This document shows positions 37,997-51,800 of a stretch of 64,000 nucleotides of DNA, piece after piece; the stretch's first letter is position 1; each line of letters begins with the position of its first letter. A program made the position numbers and the translations under genes. The notes under the pieces were generated by a model. It saw nothing but the letters and a program-made list of their open reading frames with translations. It was not told the origin of the DNA and did not search any database. The stretch is from Papaver somniferum (lineage: Eukaryota > Streptophyta > Magnoliopsida > Ranunculales > Papaveraceae): NCBI RefSeq assembly GCF_003573695.1, contig NC_039359.1, forward strand, positions 159,982,451-160,046,450, in the 5' to 3' direction.

Positions 37997-40486
37997 TATG
38001 CAGAAATAGGGTTTGTTTAAGGTTTCTTAGAATATTCCGAAGGAATCTTACCTGTAAATGGATGGATTCGTCGTTCTTACCAAGTTTCTGACTTAGAGTA
38101 GTCAACTCACAGCCAGGTTTCGATCTCGGATCCTGGTATATGCATACAATATGCAGAAATAGGGTTTGTTTAAGGTTTCGTAGAATATGCCGATGGAATC
38201 TTACCTGTAGATCGATGGATTCGTCGTTCTTACCAAGTTTATGACTTAGTAGTCCACTCGCGGCCAGGTTTCGATCTTGGAGCCTAGTTTGCATCCAATA
38301 TGCATAAATAGGGTTTGTTTAAGGTTTCGTAGAATATTCCGATGGAATCTTACCTGTAACTGGATGGATTCGTCGTTCTTACCAAGTTTCTGACTTATAG
38401 TAGTCCACTCCCGGCCAGATTTCGATCTCGGAGCCTGGTTTGCATACAATATGGAGAAATAGGGTTTGTTTAAGGTTTAGTAGAATACTCCCAAGGAATC
38501 TTACCTGTAAATGGATGGATTCGTCGTTCTTACCAAGTTTCTGACTTAGAGTATCCCACTCGCGGCCAGGTTTGGATATCGGATCCTGGTTTGCATCTAA
38601 TTTGCAGAAATAGGGTTTGTATAAGGTTTCGTGGAATATTCCGAAGGAATCTTACCTGTAAATGGATGGATTCGTCGTTCTTACCAAGTTTCTGAAATAG
38701 AGTAGTCCACTCCCAGCCAGGTTTCGATCTCGGAGCCTGGTTTGCATACAATATGCAGAAATAGGGTTTGTTTAAGGTTTCTTAGAATATTCCGAAGGAA
38801 TCTTACCTGTAAATGGATGGATTCGTCGTTCTTACCAAGTTTCTGACTTAGAGTAGTCAACTCACGTCCAGGTTTCGATCTCGGATCCTGGTATGCATAC
38901 AATATGCAGAAATAGGGTTTGTTTAAGGTTTCGTAGAATATTCCGATGGAATCTTACCTGTAGATCGATGGATTCGTCGTTCTTACCAAGTTTCTGACTT
39001 AGTAGTCCACTCACGTCCAGGTTTCGATCTTGGAGCTTGGTTTGCATCCAATATGCATAAATAGGGTTTGTTTAAGGTTTCGTAGAATACTCCCAAGGAA
39101 TCTTACCTGTAAATGGATGGATTCGTCGTTCTTACCAAGTTTCTGACTTAGAGTAGCCCACTCGCGGCCAGGTTTCGAGCTCGGAGCCTGGTTTGCATCT
39201 AATGTGCAGAAATAGGGTTTGTATAAGGTTTCATAGAATATTCCGAAGGAATCTTACCTGTAAATGGATGGATTCGTCGTTCTTACCAAGTTTCTGACTT
39301 AGAGTGGTCCACTCCCATCCAGGTTTCGATCTCGGAGCCTGGTTTGCATACAATATGCAGAAATAGGGTTTGTTTAAGGTTTCTTAGAATATTCCGAAGG
39401 AATCTTACCTGTAAATGGATGGATTCGTCGTTCTTACCAAGTTTCTGACTTAGTGTAGTCAACTCACAGCCAGGTTTCGATCTCGGATCCTGGTATGCAT
39501 ACAATATGCAGAAATAGGGTTTGTTTAAGGTTTCGTAGAATATTCCGATGGAATCTTACCTGTAGATCGATGGATTCGTCGTTCTTACCAAGTTTCTGAC
39601 TTAGTAGTCCACTCGCGGCCAGGTTTCGATCTTGGAGCCTAGTTTGCATCCAATATGCATAAATAGGGTTTGTTTAAGGTTTCGTAGAATATTCCGAAGG
39701 AATCTTACCTGTAAATGGATGGATTCGTCGTTCTTACCAAGTTTCTGACTTATAGTAGTCCACTCCCGGCCAGATTTCGATCTCGGAGCCTGGTTTGCAT
39801 ATAATATGGAGAAATAGGGTTTGTTTAAGGTTTAGTAGAATACTCCCAAGGAATCTTATCTGTAAATGGATGGATTCATCGTTCTTACCAAGTTTCTGAC
39901 TTAGAGTATCCCACTCGCGGCCAGGTTTGGATATCGGAGCCTGGTTTGCATCTAATTTGCAGAAATAGGGTTTGTATAAGGTTTCGTGGAATATTCCGAA
40001 GGAATCTTACCTGTAAATGGATGGATTCGTCGTTCTTACCAAGTTTCTGACTTAGAGTAGTCAACTCACGTCCAGGTTTCGATCTCGGATCCTGGTATGC
40101 ATACAATATGCAGAAATAGGGTTTGTTTAAGGTTTCGTAGAATATTCCGATGGAATCTTACCTGTAGATCGATGGATTCGTCGTTCTTACCAAGTTTCTG
40201 ACTTAGTAGTCCACTCATGTCCAGGTTTCGATCTTGGAGCTTGGTTTGCATCCAATATGCATAAATAGGGTTTGGTTAAGGTTTCGTAGAATACTCCAAA
40301 GGAATCTTACCTTTAAATGGATGGATTCGTCGTTCTTACCAAGTTTCTGACTTAGAGTAGCCCACTCGCGACCAGGTTTCGATCTCGGAGCCTGGTTTGC
40401 ATCTAATATGCAGAAATAGGGTTTGTATAAGGTTTCGTAGAATATTCCGAAGGAATCTTACCTGTAAATGGATGGATTCGTCGTTC

Positions 40487-41053
40487 TTACCAAGTTTCTG
40501 ACTTAGAGTAGTCCACTCCCAGCCAGGTTTCGATCTCGGAGCCTGGTTTGCATACAATATGCAGAAATAGGGTTTGTTTAAGGTTTCTTAGAATATTCCG
40601 AAGGAATCTTACCTGTAAATGGATGGATTCGTCGTTCTTACCAAGTTTCTGACTTAGAGTAGTCAACTCACGGCCAGGTTTCGATCTCGGAGCCTTGTAT
40701 GCATACAATATGCAGAAATAGGGTTTGTTTAAGGTTTCGTAAAATATTCCGATGGAATCTTACCTGTAGATCGATGGATTCGTCGTTCTTACCAAGTTTC
40801 TTACTTAGTAGTCCACTCGCGGCCAGGTTTCGATCTTGGAGCCTTGTTTGCATCCAATATCCATAAATAGGGTTTGTTTAAGGTTTCGTAGAATATTCTG
40901 AAGGAATCTTACCTGTAAATGGATGGATTCGTCGTTCTTACCAAGTTTCTGACTTATAGTAGTCCACTCCCGGCCAGATCTCGATCTCCGAACGTGGTTT
41001 GCATACAATATGGAGAAATAAGGTTTGTTTAAGGTTTTGTAGAATACTCCCAA
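40487..41053. repeat. Marker-block relative without the 12-bp insertion
   Basis: The sequence AGCCTTGTATGCATAC, CGTAAAATATTCC and TTTCTTACTTAGTAG marks are all present, but the site of the insertion reads simply TATGCATACAATATGCAG. This looks like the state before the insertion seen in the six marker blocks. Confidence 0.7.
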
Positions 41054-42141
41054 GGAATCTTACCTGTAAATGGATGGATTCGTCGTTCTTACCAAGTTTC
41101 TGACTTAGAGTAGCCCACTCGCGGCCAGGTTTCGAGGTCGGAGCCTGGTTTGCATCTAATATGCAGAAATAGGGTTTGTATAAGGTTTCGTAGAATATTC
41201 CGAAGGAATCTTACCTGTAAATGGATGGATTCGTCGTTCTTACCAAGTTTCTGACTTAGAGTAGTCCACTCCCATCCAGGTTTCGATCTCGGAGCCTGGT
41301 TTGCATACAATATGCTGAAATAGGGTTTGTTTAAGGTTTCTTAGAATATTCCAAAGGAATCTTACCTGTAAATGGATGGATTCGTCGTTCTTACCAAGTT
41401 TCTGACTTAGAGTAGTCAACTCACGTCCAGGTTTCGATCTCGGATCCTGGTATGCATACAATATGCAGAAATAGGGTTTGTTTAAGGTTTCGTAGAATAT
41501 TCCGATGGAATCTTACCTGTAGATCGATGGATTCGTCGTTCTTACCAAGTTTCTGACTTAGTAGTCCACTCACGTCCAGGTTTCGATCTTGGAGCTTGGT
41601 TTGCATCCAATATGCATAAATAGGGTTTGTTTAAGGTTTCGTAGAATACTCCCAAGGAATCTTACCTTTAAATGGATGGATTCGTCGTTCTTACCAAGTT
41701 TCTGACTTAGAGTAGTCCACTCCCAGCCAGGTTTCGATCTCGGAGCCTGGTTTGCATACAATATGCAGAAATAGGGTTTGTTTAAGGTTTCTTAGAATAT
41801 TCCGAAGGAATCTTACCTGTAAATGGATGGATTCGTCGTTCTTACCAAGTTTCTGACTTAGTAGTCCACTCACGTCCAGGTTTCGATCTTGGAGCTTGGT
41901 TTGCATCCAATATGCATAAATAGGGTTTGTTTAAGGTTTCGTAGAATACTCCCAAGGAATCTTACCTTTAAATGGATGGATTCGTCGTTCTTACCAAGTT
42001 TCTGACTTAGAGTAGCCCACTCGCGGCCAGGTTTCGATCTCGGAGCCTGGTTTGCATCTAATATGCAGAAATAGGGTTTGTATAAGGTTTCGTAGAATAT
42101 TCCGAAGGAATCTTACCTGTAAATGGATGGATTCGTCGTTC

Positions 42142-43616
42142 TTACCAAGTTTCTGACTTAGAGTAGTCCACTCCCATCCAGGTTTCGATCTCGGAGCCTG
42201 GTTTGCATCTAATATGCAGAAATAGGGTTTGTATAAGGTTTCGTAGAATAATCCGAAGGAATCTTACCTGTAAATGGATGGATTCGTCGTTCTTACCAAG
42301 TTTCTGACTTAGAGTAGTCCACTCCGAGCCAGGTTTCGATCTCGGAGCCTGGTTTGCATACAATATGGAGAAATAGGGTTTGTTTAAGGTTTCGTAGAAT
42401 ACTCCCAAGGAATCTTACCTGTAAATGGATGGATTCGTCGTTCTTACCAAGTTTCTGACTTAGAGTAGCCCACTCGCGGCCAGGTTTCGATCTCGGAGCC
42501 TGGTTTGCATCTAATATGCAGAAATAGGGTTTGTATAAGGTTTCGTAGAATATTCCGAAGGAATCTTACCTGTAAATGGATGGCTTCTTCGTTCTTACCA
42601 AGTTTCTGACTTATAGTAGCCCACTCGCAGCCAGGTTTCGATCTCGGAGCCTGGTTTCCATACAATATGCAGAAATACGGTTTGTTTAAGGTATCGTAGA
42701 ATACTCCCAAGGAATCTTACCTGTAAATCGATGGATTCGTCGTTCTTACCAAGTTTCTGACTTATAGTAGTCCACTCCCGGCCAGATTTCGATCTCGGAG
42801 CCTGGTTTGCATACAATATGGAGAAATAGGGTTTGTTTAAGGTTTCGTAGAATACTCCCAAGGAATCTTACCTGTAAATGGATGGATTCGTCGTTCTTAC
42901 CAAGTTTCTGACTTAGAGTAGCCCACTCGCGGCCAGGTTTCGATCTCGGAGCCTGGTTTGCATCTAATATGCAGAAATAGGGTTTGTATAAGGTTTCGTA
43001 GAATATTCCGAAGGAATCTTACCTGTAAATGGATGGATTCGTCGTTCTTACCAAGTTTCTGACTTAGAGTAGTCCACTCCCAGCCAGGTTTCGATCTCGG
43101 AGCCTGGTTTGCATACAATATGCAGAAATAGGGTTTGTTTAAGGTATCGTAGAATACTCCCAAGGAATCTTACCTGTAAATCGATGGATTCGTCGTTCTT
43201 ACCAAATTTCTGACTTATAGTAGTCCACTCCCGTCCAGTTTTCGATCTCGGAGCCTGGTTTGCATACAATATGGAGAAATAGGGTTTGTTTAAGGTTTCG
43301 TAGAATACTCCCAAGGAATCTTACCTGTAAATGGATGGATTCATCGTTCTTACCAAGTTTCTGACTTAGAGTAGCCCACTCGCGGCCAGGTTTTGATCTC
43401 GGAGCCTGGTTTGCATCTAATATGCAGAAATAGGGGTTGTATAAGGTTTCGTAGAATATTCCGAAGGAATCTTACCTGTAAATGGATGGATTCGTCGGTC
43501 TTACCAAGTTTCTGACTTATAGTAGTCCACTCCCGGCTAGATTTCGATCTCGGAGCCTGGTTTGCATACAATATGGAGAAATAGGGTTTGTTTAAGGTTT
43601 CGTAAAATACTCCCAA
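42142..43616. repeat. Trimer higher-order repeat block, 453-bp unit
   Basis: Here the order is A, a B-like monomer with GTTTAAGGTATCGTAG or a close form, and E. Equivalent landmarks lie at 42444, 42897 and 43350, and at 42142, 42595 and 43048, all 453 bp apart. No C or D types occur, so this block follows a grammar unlike the rest. Because 453 is a multiple of 3, slightly longer open frames (88 codons) recur. They are not genes. Confidence 0.8.
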
Positions 43617-45076
43617 GGAATCTTACCTGTAAATGGATGGATTCGTCGTTCTTACCAAGTTTCTGACTTAGAGTAGCCCACTCGCGGCCAAGTTTCGATC
43701 TCTGAGCCTGGTTTGCATCTAATATGCAGAAATAGGGTTTGTATAAGGTTTCGTAGAATATTCCGAAGGAATCTTACCTGTAAATGGATGGATTCGTCGT
43801 TCTTACCAAGTTTCTGACTTAGAGTAGTCCACTCCCAGCCAGGTTTCGATCTCGGAGCCTGGTTTGCATACAATATGCAGAAATAGGGTTTGTTTAAGGT
43901 TTCGTAGAATATTCCGAAGGAATCTTACCTGTAAATGGATGGATTCGTCGTTCTTACCAAGTTTCTGACTTAGAGTAGTCCACTCCCAGCCAGGTTTCGA
44001 TCTCGGAGCCTGGTTTGCATACAATATGCAGAAATAGGGTTTGTTTAAGGTTTCTTAGAAATTTCCGAAGGAATCTTACCTGTAAATGGATGGATTCGTC
44101 GTTCTTACCAAGTTTCTGACTTAGAGTAGTCAATTCACGGCCAGGTTTCGATCTTGGAGCCTGGTTTGCATCCAATATGCATATATAGAGTTTGTTTAAG
44201 GTTTCATAGAATATTCCGAAGGAATCTTACCTGTAAATGGATGGATTCGTCGTTCTTACCAAGTTTCTGACTTATAGTAGTCCACTCCCGGCCAGATTTC
44301 GATCTCGGAACGTGGTTTGCATACAATATGGAGAAATAGGGTTTGTTTAAGGTTTTGTAGAATACTCCCAAGGAATCTTACCTGTAAATGGATGGATTCG
44401 TCGTTCTTACCAAGTTTCTGACTTAGAGTAGCCCACTCGCAGCCAGGTTTCGAGCTCGGAGCCTGGTTTGCATCTTATATGCAGAAATAGGGTTTTTATA
44501 AGGTTTCGTAGAATATTCCGAAGGAATCTTACCTGTAAATGGATGGATTCGTCGTTCTTACCAAGTTTCTGACTTAGAGTAGTCCACTCCCAGCCAGGTT
44601 TCGATCTCGGAGCCTGGTTTGCATACAATATGCAGAAATAGGGTTTGTTTAAGGTTTCTTAGAATATTCCGAAGGAATCTTACCTGTAAATGGATGGATT
44701 CGTCGTTCTTACCAAGTTTTTGACTTAGAGTAGTCAACTCACGTCCAGGTTTTGATCTCGGATCCTGGTATGCATACAATATGCAGAAATAGGGTTTGTT
44801 TAAGGTTTCGTAGAATATTCCGATGGAATCTTACCTGTAGATCGATGGATTCGTCGTTCTTACCAAGTTTCTGACTTAGTAGTCCACTCACGTCCAGGTT
44901 TCGATCTTGGAGCTTGGTTTGCATCCAATATGCATAAATAGGGTTTGTTTAAGGTTTCGTAGAATACTCCCAAGGAATCTTACCTTTAAATGGATGGATT
45001 CGTCGTTCTTACCAAGTTTCTGACTTAGAGTAGTCCACTCCCAGCCAGGTTTCGATCTCGGAGCCTGGTTTGCATA

Positions 45077-46258
45077 CCAATATGCATAAATAGGGTTAGT
45101 TTAAGGTTTTGTAAATACTCCCAAGGAATCTTACCTGTAAATGATGATTCGTCGTTCTACCAAGTTTTCTGACTTAGAGTAGCCCACTCGCGGCCAGTTT
45201 CGAGGTCGGAGCCTGGTTTGCATCTAATATGCAGAAATAGGGTTTGTATAAGGTTTCGTAGATATTCCGAAGGAATCTTACCTGTAAATGGATGGATTCG
45301 TCGTTCTTACCAAGTTTCTGACTTATAGTAGTCCACTCCCGGCCAGGTTTCGATCTGGAGCTGGTTTGCATCCAATATGCATAAATAGGGTTGTTTAAGG
45401 TTTCGTAGAATACCCAAGGAATCTTACCTGTAAATGGATGGATTCGTCGTTCTACCAAGTTTCTGACTTAGAGTAGCCCACTCGCGGCCAGGTTTCGAGT
45501 CGGAGCCTGGTTTGCATCTAATATGCAGAAATAGGGTTTGTATAAGGTTTCGTAGAATATTCCGAAGGAATCTTACCTGTAAATGGATGGATTCGTCGTT
45601 CTTACCAAGTTTCTGACTTAGAGTAGTCCACTCCCATCCAGGTTTCGATCTCGGAGCCTGGTTTGCATACAATATGCAGAAATAGGGTTTGTTTAAGGTT
45701 TCGTAGAATATTCCAAGGAATCTTACCTGTAAATGGATGGATTCGTCGTTCTTACCAAGTTTCTGACTTAGAGTAGTCATTCACGGCCAGGTTTCGATCT
45801 CGGAGCCTGGTTGCATACAATATGCAGAAATAGGGTTTGTTTAAGGTTTCGTAGAATATTCCGAGGAATCTTACCTGTAATCGATGATTCGTCGTTCTTA
45901 CCAAGTTTCTGACTTATAGTAGTCCACTCGCCAGTTTCGATCTCGGACTGGTTTGCATACAATATGAGAAATAGGGTTTGTTTAAGGTTTTTAGAATATT
46001 CCAAGGAATCTTACCTGTAAATGGATGGATTCGTCGTTCTTACCAAGTTTCTGACTTAGAGTAGCCCACTCGCGGCCAGGTTTCGATCTCGGAGCCTGGT
46101 TTGCATCTAATATGCAGAAATAGGGTTTTTTAAGGTTTCGTAGAATATTCCGAAGGAATCTTACCTGTAAATGGATGGATTCGTCGTTCTTACCAAGTTT
46201 CTGACTTATAGTAGTCCACTCCGGCCATATTTCGATCTCGGAGCCTGGTTTGCATAAT
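45077..46258. repeat. Satellite stretch with many one- and two-base deletions
   Basis: Over about eight monomers, changes rarely seen elsewhere pile up: CATACCAATATG, TTTTGTAAATACTCCC, GTAAATGATGATTCG, CGGCCAGTTTCGAGG, GTAGATATTCC, TCTGGAGCTGG, AATACCCAAGG, TTCGAGTCGG, CTGGTTGCATAC, CCGAGGAATC, AATATGAGAAATAGG and GCATAATATGG. Most remove one base of a doublet or short run. Nothing similar occurs in neighbouring monomers. The pattern suggests unpolished long-read sequence or bridging of a gap, more than biological decay. Confidence 0.78.
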
Positions 46259-47241
46259 ATGGAGAAATAGGGTTTGTTTAAGGTTTAGTAGAATACTCCC
46301 AAGGAATCTTACCTGTAAATGGATGGATTCGTCGTTCTTACCAAGTTTCTGACTTAGAGTATCCCACTCGCGGCCAGGTTTGGATATCGGATCCTGGTTT
46401 GCATCTAATTTGCAGAAATAGGGTTTGTATAAGGTTTCGTGGAATATTCCGAAGGAATCTTACCTGTAAATGGATGGATTCGTCGTTCTTACCAAGTTTC
46501 TGACTTAGAGTAGTCCACTCCCATCCAGGTTTCGATCTCGGAGCCTGGTTTGCATACAATATGCAGAAATAGGGTTTGTTTAAGGTTTCTTAGAATATTC
46601 CGAAGGAATCTTACCTGTAAATGGATGGATTCGTCGTTCTTACCAAGTTTCTGACTTAGAGTAGTCAACTCACGTCCAGGTTTCGATCTCGGATCCTGGT
46701 ATGCATACAATATGCAGAAATAGGATTTGTTTAAGGTTTCGTAGAATATTCCGATGGAATCTTACCTGTAGATCGATGGATTCGTCGTTCTTACCAAGTT
46801 TCTGACTTAGTAGTCCACTCGCGTCCAGGTTTCGATCTTGGAGCTTGGTTTGCATCCAATATGCATAAATAGGGTTTGTTTAAGGTTTCGTAGAATACTC
46901 CCAAGGAATCTTACCTGTAAATGGATGGATTCGTCGTTCTTACCAAGTTTCTGACTTAGAGTAGCCCACTCGCGGCCAGGTTTCGATCTCGGAGCCTGGT
47001 TTGCATCTAATATGCAGAAATAAGGTTTGTATAAGGTTTCGTAGAATATTCCGAAGGAATCTTACCTGTAAATGGATGGATTCGTCGTTCTTACCAAGTT
47101 TCTGACTTAGAGTAGTCCACTCCTAGTCAGGTTTCGATCTCGGAGCCTGGTTTGCATACAATATGCAGAAATAGGGTTTGTTTAAGGTTTCTTAGAATAT
47201 TCCGAAGGAATCTTACCTGTAAATGGATGGATTCGTCGTTC

Positions 47242-48828
47242 TTACCAAGTTTCTGACTTAGAGTAGTCCACTCCCAGCCAGGTTTCGATCTCGGAGCCTG
47301 GTTTGCATACAATATGCAGAAATAGGGTTTGTTTAAGGTTTCTTAGAATATTCCGAAGGAATCTTACCTGTAAATGGATGGATTCGTCGTTCTTACCAAG
47401 TTTCTGACTTAGAGTAGTCAACTCACGGCCAGGTTTCGATCTCGGAGCCTTGTATGCATACAATATGCATACAATATTCATAAATAGGGTTTGTTTAAGG
47501 TTTCGTAAAATATTCCGATGGAATCTTACCTGTAGATCGATGGATTCGTCGTTCTTACCAAGTTTCTTACTTAGTAGTCCACTCGCGGCCAGGTTTCGAT
47601 CTTGGAGCCTGGTTTGCATCCAATATCCATAAATAGGGTTTGTTTAAGGTTTCGTAGAATATTCTGAAGGAATCTTACCTGTAAATGGATGGATTCGTCG
47701 TTCTTACCAAGTTTCTGACTTATAGTAGTCCACTCCCGGCCAGATCTCGATCTCGGAACGTGGTTTGCATACAATATGGAGAAATAAGGTTTGTTTAGGG
47801 TTTTGTAGAATACTACCAAGGAATCTTACCTGTAAATGGATGGATTCGTCGTTCTACCAAGTTTCTGACTTAGAGTAGCCCACTCGCGGCCAGGTTTCGA
47901 GGTCGGAGCCTGGTTTGCATCTAATATGCAGAAATAGGGTTTGTATAAGGTTTCGTAGAATATTCAGAAGGAATCTTACCTGTAAATGGATGGATTCGTC
48001 GTTCTTAGCAAGTTTCTGACTTAGAGTATCCCACTCGAGGCCAGGTTTGGATATCGGAGCCTGGTTTGCATCTAATTTGCAGAAATAGGGTTTGTATAAG
48101 GTTTCATGGAATATTCCGAAGGAATCTTACCTGTAAATGGATGGATTAGTCGTTCTTACCAAGTTTCTGACTTAGAGTAGTCCACTCCCATCCAGGTTTC
48201 GATCTCGGAGCCTGGTTTGCATACAATATGCAGAAATAGGGGTTGTTTAAGGTTTCTTAGAATATTCCGAAGGAATCTTACCTGTAAATGGATGGATTCG
48301 TCGTTCTTACCAAGTTTCTGACTTAGAGTAGTCAACTCACGTCCAGGTTTCGATCTCGGATCCTGGTATGCATACAATATGCAGAAATAGGGTTTGTTTA
48401 AGGTTTCTTAGAATATTCCGAAGGAATCTTACCTGTAAATGGATGGATTCGTCGTTCTTACCAAGTTTCTGACTTAGTAGTCCACTCGCGTCCAGGTTTC
48501 GATCTTGGAGCTTGGTTTGCATCCAATATGCATAAATAGGGTTTGTTTAAGGTTTCGTAGAATACTCCCAAGGAATCTTACCTGTAAATGGATGGATTCG
48601 TCGTTCTTACCAAGTTTCTGACTTAGAGTAGCCCACTCGCGGCCAGGTTTCGATCTCGGAGCCTGGTTTGCATCTAATATGCAGAAATAAGGTTTGTATA
48701 AGGTTTCGTAGAATATTCCGAAGGAATCTTACCTGTAAATGGATGGATTCGTCGTTCTTACCAAGTTTCTGACTTAGAGTAGTCCACTCCCAGTCAGGTT
48801 TCGATCTCGGAGCCTGGTTTGCATACAA
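47242..48828. repeat. Marker block copy 5
   Basis: Same block, 37,815 bp after copy 1 and part of the large duplication. It keeps the CACTCCTAGTCAGG variant just to its left, as copy 1 does. Confidence 0.88.
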
Positions 48829-51800
48829 TATGCAGAAATAGGGTTTGTTTAAGGTTTCTTAGAATATTCCGAAGGAATCTTACCTGTAAATGGATGGATT
48901 CGTCGTTCTTACCAAGTTTCTGACTTAGAGTAGTCCACTCCCAGCCAGGTTTCGATCTAGGAGCCTGGTTTGCATACAATATGCAGAAATAGGGTTTGTT
49001 TAAGGTTTCTTAGAATATTCCGAAGGAATCTTACCTGTAAATGGATGGATTCGTCGTTCTTACCAAGTTTCTGACTTAGAGTAGTCAACTCACGTCCAGG
49101 TTTCGATCTCGGATCCTGGTATGCATACAATATGCAGAAATAGGGTTTGTTTAAGGTTTCGTAGAATATTCCGATGGAATCTTACCTGTAGATCGATGGA
49201 TTCGTCGTTCTTACCAAGTTTCTGACTTAGTAGTCCACTCGCGTCCAGGTTTCGATCTTGGAGCTTGGTTTGCATCCAATATGCATAAATAGGGTTTGTT
49301 TAAGGTTTCGTAGAATACTCCCAAGGAATCTTACCTGTAAATGGATGGATTCGTCGTTCTTACCAAGTTTCTGACTTAGAGTAGCCCACTCGCGGCCAGG
49401 TTTCGATCTCGGAGCCTGGTTTGCATACAATATGGAGAAATAGGGTTTGTTTAAGGTTTAGTAGAATACTCCCAAGGAATCTTACCTGTAAATGGATGGA
49501 TTCGTCGTTCTTACCAAGTTTCTGACTTAGAGTATCCCACTCGCGGCCAGGTTTGGATATCGGAGCCTGGTTTGCACCTAATTTGCAGAAATAGGGTTTG
49601 TATAAGGTTTCGTGGAATATTCCGAAGGAATCTTACCTGTAAATGGATGGATTCGTCGTTCTTACCAAGTTTCTGACTTAGAGTAGTCCACTCCCAGCCA
49701 GGTTTCGATCTCGGAGCCTGGTTTGCATACAATATGCAGAAATAGGGTTTGTTTAAGGTTTCTTAGAATATTCCGAAGGAATCTTACCTGTAAATGGATG
49801 GATTCGTCGTTCTTACCAAGTTTCTGACTTAGAGTAGTTAACTCACGTCCAGGTTTCGATCTCGGATCCTGGTATGCATACAATATGCAGAAATAGGGTT
49901 TGTTTAAGGTTTCGTAGAATATTCCGATGGAATCTTACCTGTAGATCGATGGATTCGTCGTTCTTACCAAGTTTCTGACTTAGTAGTCCACTCACGTCCA
50001 GGTTTCGATCTTGGAGCTTGGTTTGCATCCAATATGCATAAATAGGGTTTGTTTAAGGTTTCGTAGAATACTCCCAAGGAATCTTACCTGTAAATGGATG
50101 GATTCGTCGTTCTTACCAAGTTTCTGACTTAGAGTAGCCCACTCGCGGCCAGGTTTCGAGCTCGGAGCCTGGTTTGCATCTAATGTGCAGAAATAGGGTT
50201 TGTATAAGGTTTCATAGAATATTCCGAAGGAATCTTACCTGTAAATGGATGGATTCGTCGTTCTTACCAAGTTTCTGACTTAGAGTGGTCCACTCCCATC
50301 CAGGTTTCGATCTCGGAGCCTGGTTTGCATACAATATGCAGAAATAGGGTTTGTTTAAGGTTTCTTAGAATATTCCGAAGGAATCTTACCTGTAAATGGA
50401 TGGATTCGTCGTTCTTACCAAGTTTCTAACTTAGAGTAGTCAACTCACGTCCAGGTTTCGATCTCGGATCCTGGTATGCATACAATATGCAGAAATAGGG
50501 TTTGTTTAAGGTTTCGTAGAATATTCCGATGGAATCTTACCTGTAGATCGATGGATTCGTCGTTATTACCAAGTTTCTGACTTAGTAGTCCACTCACGTC
50601 CAGGTTTCGATCTTGGAGCTTGGTTTGCATCCAATATGCATAAATAGGGTTTGTTTAAGGTTTCGTAGAATACTCCCAAGGAATCTTACCTGTAAATGGA
50701 TGGATTCTTCGTTCTTACCAAGTTTCTGACTTAGAGTAGCCCACTCGCGGCCAGGTTTCGAGCTCGGAGCCTGGTTTGCATCTAATGTGCAGAAATAGGG
50801 TTTGTATAAGGTTTCATAGAATATTCCGAAGGAATCTTACCTGTAAATGGATGGATTCGTCGTTCTTACCAAGTTTCTGACTTAGAGTGGTCCACTCCCA
50901 TCCAGGTTTCGATCTCGGAGCCTGGTTTGCATACAATATGCAGAAATAGGGTTTGTTTAAGGTTTCTTAGAATATTGCGAAGGAATCTTACCTGTAAATG
51001 GATGAATTCGTCGTTCTTACCAAGTTTCTGACTTAGAGTAGTCAACTCACAGCCAGGTTTCGATCTCGGATCCTGGTATGCATACAATATGCAGAAATAG
51101 GGTTTGTTTAAGGTTTCGTAGAATATTCCGATGGAATCTTACCTGTAGATCGATGGATTCGTCGTTCTTACCAAGTTTCTGACTTAGTAGTCCACTCGCG
51201 GCCAGGTTTCGATCTTGGAGCCTAGTTTGCATCCAATATGCATAAATAGGGTTTGTTTAAGGTTTCGTAGAATATTCCGAAGGAATCTTACCTGTAAATG
51301 GATGGATTCGTCGTTCTTACCAAGTTTCTGACTTATAGTAGTCCACTCCCGGCCAGATTTCGATCTCGGAGCCTGGTTTGCATACAATATGGAGAAATAG
51401 GGTTTGTTTAAGGTTTAGTAGAATACTCCCAAGGAATCTTACCTGTAGATCGATGGATTCGTCGCTCTTACCAAGTTTCTGACTTAGTAGTCCACTCACG
51501 TCCAGGTTTCGATCTTGGAGCTTGGTTTGCATCCAATATGCATAAATAGGGTTTGTTTAAGGTTTCGTAGAATACTCCCAAGGAATCTTACCTTTAAATG
51601 GATGGATTCGTCGTTCTTACCAAGTTTCTGACTTAGAGTAGCCCACTCGCGGCCAGGTTTCGATCTCGGAGCCTGGTTTGCATCTAATGTGCAGAAATAG
51701 GGTTTGTATAAGGTTTCATAGAATAATCCGAAGGAATCTTACCTGTAAATGGATGGATTCGTCGTTCTTACCAAGTTTCTGACTTAGAGTAGTCCACTCC

